A stretch of 64,000 bases of DNA, taken from NCBI RefSeq assembly GCF_041381155.1, contig NC_091138.1, positions 17,237,255-17,301,254 on the forward strand. The letters are read 5' to 3'. Positions 48,015 to 58,900 of this stretch are shown piece after piece. The position numbers and the translations under genes were made by a program. A model generated the notes under the pieces. The model saw only the letters and a list, made by a program, of their open reading frames with translations. It had not been told where the DNA came from and did no database searches. The stretch is from Argopecten irradians. Lineage: Eukaryota > Mollusca > Bivalvia > Pectinida > Pectinidae. The stretch's first letter is position 1. Every line of letters begins with the position of its first letter.

Positions 48015-49129
48015 GTTTTAATGACATCAACAATTTTGTTGAAAATGAACGTTTTATAACATGAATCTGTTATCTTCACTCTTCTTTCTGTGAACTGCCC
48101 ACAGACAAAGGAAAGTTCTTCAAAGATAGAATTTCGGAGTGAAAGTTTGACCAATAAAAATGCATATTATTATATCTATAAGCCAATTAAATCAATAAAA
48201 ATTCAATCTACCAGTCCGGTAAGTCACCTAACTGGTACCTACCCTCACCTATAATTAGAAGAGGCGTTTGTAATATTTACGATAATGTTTCCTTAATTTG
48301 TACATATTTATGTGTATATATATACATTGTATTTATAAATTATTTTCTGTAGAATACATTTCCTATGATATATTGATTGAACTGATGATGCCGCGCAACC
48401 AAAATCACGGACTGAAGCCAAATTAGATATAAACGTCTATATAGTTTTCTTACTATATAAACAAAAACTTACCGGTGTATACACAACGACATGTATCATA
48501 TGTATCCGGCCTTAAGGGTTCCGATATCGGACGATCATCATACAAAATTACACTGATATTTTGGTAAAAAATTAACGGTTTAATAACGCACAAACTGGGG
48601 TACAATGACATTACAGTATACACAATCTTCAAAAAATGTGTAATGTGTTAAGTTATATATTCCATTCTTAAAAGGTTATCGTTGGATGAATTTCTCTGAA
48701 AAAAATCACAGCTAAAAAAAAAATCTTCTGATGATTCTTGTTCAAGCATTCGTGTTGCTTTAAATAAATAAATCACAAACACACCTTCTAAAACACAAAT
48801 TTAGATAGTATAACAGGGAAGTTGTTCTTGTCATTAATTTACTTACATGTAGATCTACAATGCACATGTAGAAAAAATGTAGAGCTATGAAATGGACAAG
48901 AATAAGGCTTTTTGTTTTACAAGGGAGGTAACCCCCTGTGATACATGTATACATGTAGTCCTACAGGTAGGTGGTAATTTGGCCGTTGTCCTGCGGATCT
49001 CAAAACAGTTTGTCAAAAAAAGGCGAGGTGTTCCGATTGGGCCGAGCAGGTGATCTGGATCGTCTTTGTGCTTGACTGTAAGGTAAAATCCAAATGCATT
49101 CCGAGTAGTCTTAATAGAAAACGTCTTAA

Positions 49130-49805
49130 TAACTTGGCGACACGATGCAATAACGCAGTGACACGATGCTATAACTTGGTGACACGATGCAATAATATGG
49201 TGACACGATGCTATAACATGATGACACGATGCAATAAAATGGTGACATCATGCTATAATATGGTGACACGATGCTATAACATCGTGACATGATGCAATAA
49301 CACGGTGACATCATGTTATAACATGGTGACACGATGCAATAATATGGTGACACGATGCTATAACATCGTGATATGATGCAATAACACGGTGACATCATGC
49401 TATAATATGGTGAATCGATGCTATAACGCGGTGACACGATGCTATAACATGGTGACATGATGCAATAATACGATGACATCATGCTATAACATGGTGACAC
49501 GATGCTATGATATGGTGACACGATGCTATAACATGGTGACACGATGCTATACCATGGTGACATGATGCAATAATATGGTGACATCATGCTATAACATGGT
49601 GACACGATGCTATAATATGGTGACACGATGCTATAACATGGGGACGTGATGCAATAACACGGTGACATCATGCTATAACATGGTGACACGATGCCATGAT
49701 ATGGTGACACGATGCCATGATATGGTGACACGATGCTATAACATGGTGACACGATGCTATGATATGGTGACACGATGCTATAACATGGTGACGTGATGCA
49801 ATAAA
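49130..49805 (-). repeat. 21-bp minisatellite array, right arm of foldback copy 2
   Basis: About 32 units in opposite orientation to the left arm. Its outer 60 bp mirrors the left arm closely, including the CTTAAGGCAGCTATGGCGTT tip. Periodic open frames on the minus strand are artefacts. Confidence 0.9.
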
Positions 49806-49845
49806 ACACCTAGTCTTAAGGCAGCTATGGCGTTCCATAGTGTAT

Positions 49846-51120
49846 ACAGTAGTCGATATATTGTCCTGTACATCACCCTGATCAGCTTTTCTAGCCCCTT
49901 CAGAATCCTATGGATCATCGGTGCACTACACTTCTTCACCCTACTAAATCGAGACGTGTGTTAACAATTAAGAGATACTTCCGGTTTAGAAGGTATAACC
50001 AGTAATATGTTCAATAATTTTACGACGATTGTTTGTGTACAGATTGAGTACTGATGCCCCCGGGAAGCTTTCATGATAATTTCTGCACGGAACCAGCACA
50101 ACAACAGAACGCAATGTCGCCGCCTTACAGACCCACCGATGTCTTTGATGGAAAGGTAGGGCCAAGAACTATCGCGTGAACCTGACATATATATAAATGG
50201 CGCATTAAGTATTTAAACCTGATATAATTACGTGTATTCGTTCACGGACTCCGTGATCATATTAAATACACCGGCTATTTCTCAATGAATTGTAATCAGC
50301 ACCTAGTTAAATGTGATACCAACAAGGTACGGATCAACTTGACATAAATAGTTAATTGCACATTTTGGAGATATCTTGATTTTTGTAACAAAATGAACTA
50401 CCATCAGAAATCATTTTTTTAGTAATCCGTTAGCAGTATTTTCATATGTGCCGTGAAGCTTTCCAATAAAAAATAAAAAAAAATCAGTCATTTTGAAGGC
50501 AATCGCCGTTTGTAAATTCTTCATTCGAATCCCCGTATTGGATATCTATGCCAAGGTTATTCACAAATGAACATTACTGTATATTACTCTTGACGGAATA
50601 TAATGTTTTGCTATCGCATCACCCTAAATTTCTTAAGAATTTTGACGGAACGTTTTCTATTGGTTTTAATCAAAAGAACAAACATTCTTGGTAATCCAGT
50701 AATAAGCCTACACTGAGTTGTGGTTTCCGAAAGTTAAACAAACATATGCTTATAAAAATGTCTCATTTATAGGTGCTGAAGAACACATGCATTTATAAAT
50801 GATGAGAAAACTTCTGCGATAAGGATGGCTGTGGTGCATTGGAGCCAGGGACATTGATCAAGGTTCCAGGCAGAGGATGTCTCCAGAACATCGATTCCTA
50901 ATTAAACTCCTAACCTGTCTGTCAATGCAGAAAATTGACACTGTGATCAAAGTAGAAATAATAACATTTTAAAATGTTGGAAAAAACATTGACCCGGATC
51001 ATCACAGTCACATGCACGACGGATTATCTGAAGCCCGGCGGGCACGAACTGGTGAATCTCGCTCATTTTGTTAGCCATTGCATCACAGGGATATGAGAAT
51101 TAGTTACAGATTATATAATC
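49846..51120. other. Non-coding interval
   Basis: No exon or repeat recognised. This is the true right flank of the foldback insertion if copy 2 is ancestral. Confidence 0.4.
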
Positions 51121-51123
51121 ATG

Positions 51124-51312
51124 GACCCACCAGAGTGCACTAAGACCATTTTTAGACATTTTAGAGGTCTAGATAAAAAAACCGGTAAAAAATCATACTC
51201 TACATGGTCCTATATACGAGAAAATTGGACTTCTAATTCTCAGATCCATGTGCATTGCATCACCAATCTTGTTAATTCGAATATAAAACTAGCAATCTAC
51301 TAGGCACTATTG
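51124..51312. mobile_element. Diverged relative of the 35,215 MITE
   Basis: ACCCACCAGAGTGCACTAAG, the run ATTTTTAGACATTTTAGAGG, and CTAGATAAAAAAACCGGTAA follow the order of the reverse complement of 35,215-35,405. The 60-codon frame here is incidental. Confidence 0.5.
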
Positions 51313-52644
51313 TCCAACGAAACTTACCCAATATAATGGGCAATTATTCGGGACATAATGTACATAAGAACAAGAATTTTCATTAAAATGCGCTATTTTC
51401 AAAGTAAAAAATCAATTTTTAGAATCTTTTAATGTCATATTCTGCCTTTTACAAGCTGCCTTCACTGCATAATTATAAGACGTGATAATATTTTTGTTTT
51501 GTCCCTAACCCAAATTCCATTATGTCTCTTCCGACACCGCCCTATTTAATAATTTCTGCCTTCGAACTGTGGAGTATGTCGTCTCCACATTAGTATAAGG
51601 AAAGTAGTCCCGTCTCCAGTATGATATCATTGGTAAGTATACTGTGACCTGGTTGTATACCGTCACTACAAAAAGGGCAAGAGTATCACTATCGCAGAGA
51701 AACACAACACGGATATACCACAGTCTCCCAAAACATACAGGTTTAAACATACCCAACACACTGCACATGGGAGACCGTCCTCAAATGACCATGGCTGTTA
51801 CAGGACGTAAACCAAACCAAACGCCTCGATAAGTGTTCCCGTCATCACAAGGTATTAATATACTGCAGTCTCTCAAAACGCTCATCTTTCTCTGCACTCT
51901 GTATGATTGTAAGCAGCGACCGAAGTCGAGATTTTAATACTGTCATCTAACTGTGTTTGATCTCTTAACACCTCCATGTAATGTCTCAGATTTTAAGTTT
52001 GAATGAGCGGTTCAATCTTGTAAAGAGGTCTTCTGTTTCAGTGCTGTAATTCTGACTAAAATTTGATCATGACATGACATGTAAGACGGATGTCAATGAC
52101 AGGGAACACTCACTCGTCTGGAACCACTGGTTTTATTTTCATTTGTAGTATTTCATCATACACATTATGTTTTGTTTTGTTTAAATTTCTCCCTTTTTGT
52201 TAATTCATATTTTGAACAAAGAAACTAAGTAGCTATTACGTCGGTACTTATACAATTTTAAAGCGAGTTTCCGTTATCAAGAGATGAAATGTAAAGGAAT
52301 GATGTCACATAAATGTGTTGTCACACATATATGTCAGTGTGTTGACGGCTAATTTTAAAAGCAAATGATCCTGCATTTAGAGTAACGTAAACTTACCTTC
52401 TAAAATTCACGGAAGTTTGTGCTTTATTATAGTGTTTTATTTAGTGTTATTTAAGAAGAACATAAAGCAATAGGTTATCTCTCTAAATCTCTATTGAACG
52501 TGTAATAAATTTTAGATGTCGCCGTAGCTTTCGTGTGAATAAATGTATTATCTTGAGTACCGTGTTTAAGATGCCTTGCGTCTTCTTGTTGGCGAGCTAA
52601 AATGAAGACTTGGAACCATTCGATACAAACAAGGTGCATTAAAC
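51313..52644. promoter_or_regulatory. Upstream region of the SEA-domain gene
   Basis: No exon recognised. It must contain the promoter if the first exon at 52,645 or 52,896 is right. No TATA box or CpG cluster stands out. Confidence 0.3.
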
Positions 52645-52815
52645 ATGAGTCGTACACACAATTCGTCTGGTGACATATCCGCTTGGAAATGGAATTGGGA
52701 GCGTTTTTACGTTGTATCTTTTCTGATTGTTTATACACACGTAATATGTTCTGTGGGAGCACCTGCTCGGGACATCGTTAGGGACGCTGACAGTCAGGAC
52801 GAACAGCTATTTCCG
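52645..52815 (+). CDS. Alternative first exon or upstream ORF of the SEA-domain gene
   Basis: MSRTHNSSGDISAWKWNWER leads into a strong hydrophobic stretch (FYVVSFLIVYTHVICSVGA) that could be a signal peptide or anchor, then an acidic segment ending QDEQLFP at a GTGAGA donor in phase 0. The next known exon needs phase 1, so this exon cannot join it directly. If unspliced, the frame stops at 52,900 and overlaps the next start, making it a long upstream ORF. Its role is unresolved. Confidence 0.35.
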
Positions 52816-52895
52816 GTGAGATCGATACAGTCGGATCCTACCCGGAATCCCAGGCAACTGTGTGTAGTCAGTCTGGTGTGGACGGTTAAATTGCA

Positions 52896-52947
52896 ATGCT
52901 GAAAATCTTAATTCGTTTGGCTATTTCATCGGCTTTTTTACAAACAG
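52896..52947 (+). CDS. SEA-domain gene, exon 1 (signal peptide)
   Basis: MLKILIRLAISSAFLQT, then donor CAG/GTATGT in phase 1, which joins exon 2 exactly to give a GCA codon. The hydrophobic core is modest and contains an Arg, so this start is less certain than the exons that follow. Confidence 0.55.
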
Positions 52948-55900
52948 GTATGTTTTCAATTTCAATATTGATATTTTTTACTTTATAACTTAGTTTGAAA
53001 CAACTTGAAAGTTGATATATTTAAACAGAATTAATGTGATATTCAAGATTTTTATTTTTATTTTCGATGATCAATTTCACCAAGTATAATCTATATAGAG
53101 AAAGAAAATATGACTATATGATTACGATATAACACTCAAAAACTTGGGGAAAATAAAAATATATACGTTGTATTTGAGATAATATGTGGAAAAATGGAAG
53201 CATTCCGAGAATATTCCAACGGGTTTAGGATTATCGATATGTGCTATGAAACGATACGAATTCAAAACGAATAGGACATCATAATTCTAAAACAATCTTT
53301 GATATCATGTAATTAATGCGTCTTTGTTTACTTTACCAATGTTCTTTTTCAGCATTCGGGGATCATTACGGCCTTTCCTCCAACATTGACGATGTAGACG
53401 AGAGCGCCAGTGAGGAGGAGAGCGTGGAAAACTTGGCAGGGGACACATGGCGGGTTACTCCTCCAGAAAACTTACATATAGACACGGAACATTATCTATA
53501 TTTTCTGGACGAGAAGACTTTAAATGATGTACATAGTGATATATCCCGCCACCGGTCCCGGCGGTCAGTGGATGAATACCCCTTTGTGTACCACACCGGA
53601 CATTTATACATTGACCAGGGGATTGACTGGCAGGATGACCTTGAAGAGAAATCATCCGGGGCCTTCCTTGACCTTCAGAACTTTCTCTTGGAATGGGTAA
53701 GTCAATTTTGTTCTGTAGAACTTACGATTTTACCCTGAAACAAAATTAGTCTCATAATGTGGTAGGTTCCGTTGTTGCGTCACAACTCCAAATTATTATA
53801 TGTGTATAGAAGGAAACTATTTAAAATGATTTGAGCGATTTTTCCGATATTAATGTTGTCTGTAAATTGTGCCATTAACTATGTTGTAATACCAATGTAG
53901 TTATCTCATTACAGCAGTCGAAAAAAGTCGTTTCGAGTAGCAGTTACTGTTGAAACAGCGATGCTAGTTCTGACAATTTTTCAATTTACCTAAACTAATG
54001 TTTACCCAGTAAAATGATTTTTTTAAAAATTCTAGTCTTATTCTTATCGAGAATAAATTTGATACTGTCGTTTGATTGCTAATTAATTTTCTGAAACACA
54101 CGCCGCATGGCCTCATATATTCATTTAATTTACTTAATAAATAAAAACAAGCAAAACACACACGTCAGATAGTCATGCATTTGTTTACTTGTGGTTACTT
54201 CTATACATTTTATGACGTTTGGACCTAAATATTTAACAAAAACGACATTTAATGCCCCTGACATGTTATTACACCTGAAGACGGTTCAGGTCGGGGTATT
54301 GGGGTCAGCCTTCAAAAATATAAATAAATATAGAAACTGGACCTAAATATTAGTTCCTTAGTATGTTTATACTGACGAGTGTAAAATTAAATTTTGGACA
54401 AGCAGCAGTCTCCGCACACAGGGACCTGGCATGAAAAAATTTAACCAATAGTATACATATATACTGTTAATCAAAAAAAATCGTGCCAGGTCCCTGTGTC
54501 TCCGCACGACTCCAAAATTGCAAGATATCCAATAAAAACGTGTATCAGATCAATACTGAGAGTTTATCAAATGATTTAATATACAGCCGTGTGCCAAAAG
54601 TCTTTGTAATTTATATTTTTTTCCTATATATTCTATGTATTTTTACATTTTTTCTTTGATTTTTCGTGATCTCATCTAGGCGTGGATTTTAATAAGATTT
54701 GGCATACTTGTAAAAATTATCAACACTTTCAGCTAATAGTATTTACATAATTTTCCTTTTTGCACTTGTTGAGAAAACCGTATTTCATTACCACGCAAAA
54801 CTTTTTCGTTGCCATTTTAGTAAAAACAAAGAAGGAAATGATATCATAAGTTTAAGTGGTGCACAAAAAATATATATTTTGCAAACAATATATCGGAAAA
54901 TTATACATATATTATGAGCTGAAAGTGTAGATAATTCTCTACAAGGGGACTTGGCTTTGGTGCTTTATAAACCCCTACGTTTGATGTCGCATGTCTTAAA
55001 ACATATCGTATATGTGTGCTTACAAGAGATGTCGTTGTTACCCACATGAACCGTTCTGGAATAGGGATATGATCGCTAATTCATGCGGTTATGAAAATTA
55101 TCTTCAGATATTGTAAAAACCACTCCAGAATGTCATTGTTATCAAATCGTTTGTTTTCACCGAAACGGCGAGGTTCGGAAGATGGCGAAATGTGGCCATC
55201 TACTATAAAGTAAATATGTCCCAGATTTTTTTGCTGGTTTAAATAAATAGCTTTGCATGCACCGACTAATTTGTCATATTCTAGAATCCGGAAAGATAAT
55301 GAGTAGACTATTAAGGGATGCATTTAGTAGGTCTACTCATGGCGGAATCAAAGAATATGAATTTAAGGATGTATTCTTCTGAGGTTTCAGTCCCGTTGAA
55401 GTCTCGTTTCAACATAGATCAAAGAAGTTTTGAGATTTTAAAATACAATTTATCAGTATCTGTCGCAAGTTGCCAGATGCAAATTTTGTCAAAAAATTAC
55501 ATTTCTATTTTTAGGAGAATTTTTTATACGGGGATTTTAAGAAATGGCCCATTTGGCGGCCATTTTGAAATTGTGTCTTTTTTCGCTTCAAGTAGAGCCA
55601 CAGTTTTACCATTTTTTACTGAAATTGCTTTTACTTAAATCATCACTGCGCCAGCATTTTTAGCTGTATTGAGCTAATTTTTGCTGCAAATTGTTACTAG
55701 GTTCGTAGTAATTAAAATATTGAGCATTAATATGTGTATTGATACACTTTTGTGACTTTATTTTTACATTTAATGGTAATTTGGGCACTTTTATTTTTTA
55801 CTCTAAAATACTGAAAAATAACAAAAATTCAAATGGAGCAAAAAAGTAAGCACACGGACCCCCAATTTTTCTTCCTGATTTATAAAGAACAGCCGTTTTC

Positions 55901-58900
55901 CTATTGATATGCAAAATAATAACAAAAGTTTAATACCAGAACTTTTTCTATAAAGGGTTAAATTTGGCAAAAATGGCTGAAAATGGTGCATTTTGTAGCT
56001 CAAAATTAAGGGGTAGGGGTAGCATATGTTGTTATTCTGAGAAAAAATATTAGTCTAATTGATAAAATCTGGTATATTTTTAAAAAAGACTACCAGAAAA
56101 TGAATTCTACAAACATTCATACATATCAAACACCTCATTAGGAAATTATGGCTTTAATCTCTGTCTTATATGGTCAAAACGGCAAAATTCCCATAAAATC
56201 CAATATTTTGCCAACTAGGTGTCTTTGAGGGACAAAAGCTCAAAAACGAGCACACGGACATATGTTTTTTATTCCATTTTCTTTTATTGTATGAGCTCCT
56301 TTTTCAAAAAATCTATATGAGAAAAAAAGTTTAATACAAGAAAATTTTGACTTCTCAGAGGTGTACATCCTTAATGGCGTCACGATTTGTTGTTGTGACG
56401 TCATATGGTCACAGCGACGTCAATGTTGACAGAAGAGTGCGGTTTAGAACACGACGCTACGAAAAAAATGTGATCAAGGATTTCTGTAACGAGACAGGAG
56501 TTATGAGTCCGTCTTTGTGTGATCAGGGACTTCTACAGCAAGACAGAACCTTAGTTATAAGTCTGTCCATGATGTGATCAAGGATATCTACATCGAGACA
56601 GGACCTTAGATATGAGTTCGTCCATGGTGAGATCAAGGATTTCTACATGGAGACAGGACCTCAGATATGAGTCCATCCATGATGTGATCAAGGATTTCTT
56701 CAGCGAGACAGGACCTCAGTTATAATTCGGCCATGGTGTGATCAAGGATTTCTACAGGGGGACAGGACCTCAGTTATGAGTCCATCCATGATGTGATCAA
56801 GGATTTCTACAACGAGACAGGACCTCAGATATGGGTCCATCCATGATGTGATCAAGGATTTCTACAGCGAGACAGGACCTTAGATACGAGTTCGTCCATG
56901 ATGTGATTAAGGATTTTTACAGGGAGACAGGACTTCAGATATGAGTCCATCCATGATGTGATCAAGGATTTCTTCAGCGAGACAGGACCTCAGTTATAAT
57001 TCGGCCATGGTGTGATCTAGGATTTCTACAGGGAGACAGGACCTCAGATATGAGTCCATCCATGATGTGATCAAGGATTTCTACAGGGAGACAGGACCTC
57101 AGTTATGAGTCCATCCATGATGTGATCAAGGATTTCTACAGCGAGACAGGACCTCAGATATGAGTCCATCCATGATGTGATCAAGGATTTCTACAGCGCG
57201 ACAGGAATTCAGATATGAGTCCATCCATGATGTGATCAATGATTTCTTCAGCGAGACAGGACCTCAGTTATAATTCGGCCATGGTGTGATCAAGGATTTC
57301 TACAGGGAGACAGGACCTCAGATATGAGTCCATCCATGATGTGATCAAGGATTTCTACAGCGAGACAGGACCTCAGATATGGGTCCATCCATGATGTGAT
57401 CAAGGATTTCTACAGCGAGACAGGACCTTAGATAGGAGTTCGTCCATGATGTGATCAAGGATTTCTACAAGGAGACAGGACCTCGGATATGAGTCCATCC
57501 ATGATGTGATCAAGGATTTCTACATTGAGACAGGACCTCAGATATGGGTCCATCCATGATGTGATCAAGGATTTATACAGGGAGACAGGACCTCAAATAT
57601 GAGTCCATCCATGATGTGATCAAGGATTTCTACAGGGAGACAGGACCTCAGTTATGAGTCCATCCATGATGTGATCAAGGATTTCTACAGGGAGACAGGA
57701 CCTCAGATATGAGTCCATCCATGATGTGATCAAGGATTTCTACAAGGAGACAGGACCTCAGATATGAGTCCGTCCATGATGTGATCAAGGATTTCCACAG
57801 GGAGACAGGACCTCAGATATGAGTCCATCCGTGATGTGATCAAAGATTTATACAGCGAGACAGGACCTCAGATATGAGTCCATCCATGATGTGATCAAGG
57901 ATTTCTACAGCGAGACAGGACATCAGATATGAGTCCGTCCATGATATGATCAAGGATTTCTACAAGGAGACAGGACCTCAGATATGAGTCCGTCCATGAT
58001 GTGATCAAGGATTTCCACAGGGAGACAGGACCTCAGATATGAGTCCATCCGTGATGTGATCAAGGATTTCTACAGCGAGACAGGACTTCAGATATGAGTC
58101 CATCCATGATGTGATCAAGGATTTGAACAGGGAGACAGGACATCAGATATGAGTCCGTCCATGATGTGATCAAGGATTTCTACAGCGAGACAGGACCTCA
58201 GATATGAGTCCGTCCATGATGTGATCAAGGATTTCCACAGGGAGACAGGACATCAGATATGAGTCCGTCCATGATGTGATCAAGGATTCCCACAGGGAGA
58301 CAGGACATCAGATATGAGTCCGTCCATGATGTAATCAAGGATTTCTACAGGGAGACAGGACTTCAGATATGAGTCCATCCATGATGTGATCAAGGATTTC
58401 TACAGGAAGACAGGACCTCAAATATGAGTCCATCCATGATGTGATCAAGGATTTCCACAGGGAGACAGGACCTCAAATATGAGTCCATCCATGATGTGAT
58501 CAAGGATTTCTACAGCGAGACAGGACTTCAGATATGAGTCCATCCATGATGTGATCAAGGATTTCTACAGCGAGACAGGACTTCAGATATGAGTCCATCC
58601 ATGATGTGATCAAGGATTTCTACAGCGAGACAGGACCTTAAATATGGGTCCATCCATGATGTGATCTAGGATTTCTACAGCGAGACAGGACCTCAGATAT
58701 GGGTCCATCCATGATGTGATCAAGGATTTCAACAGCGAAACAGGACCTCAGATATGAGTCCGTCCATGATGTGATCAAGGATTTCTACAGCGAGACAGGA
58801 CCTCAAATATGAGTCGGTCCATGATGTGATCAAGGATTTCTACAGCGAGACAGGACATCAGATATGAGTTCGTCCATAATGTGATCAAGGATTTCCACAG

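Larger units (their letters stand above)
37299..49839 (+). repeat. Segmental duplication, copy 2
   Basis: Second direct copy of the segment at 1-12,099. Its 21-bp arrays and most shared parts read more cleanly than in copy 1. Relative to copy 1 it has extra sequence at 40,850-40,935 and 41,463-41,820, a fuller 811-bp element at 45,302-46,112 and a 26-bp insertion at 47,989. The foldback element at its right end is flanked by GTGTAT on both sides, so this copy looks like the locus of the original insertion. Confidence 0.9.
44120..49839. mobile_element. Foldback-type element, copy 2, with 6-bp target duplication
   Basis: A 5,720-bp element with terminal repeats TATGGAACGCCATAGCTGCC and flanks GTGTAT at 44,114-44,119 and 49,840-49,845. 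Each arm is a ~40-bp tip, then a 21-bp minisatellite array (~870 bp left, ~670 bp right), then a ~100-bp unique inverted block (ACTACTCGGAATGCATTTGG and onward, 45,021-45,121 and 49,035-49,140). The interior is non-coding and carries two nested elements. This architecture is that of foldback elements such as FB and Galileo of Drosophila. No transposase, so non-autonomous. Confidence 0.85.

Noticed and set aside
55318..55638. A 106-codon plus-strand frame
   Set aside because: Inside the TTAA-bounded element and the SEA-gene intron; low-complexity and without splice support.
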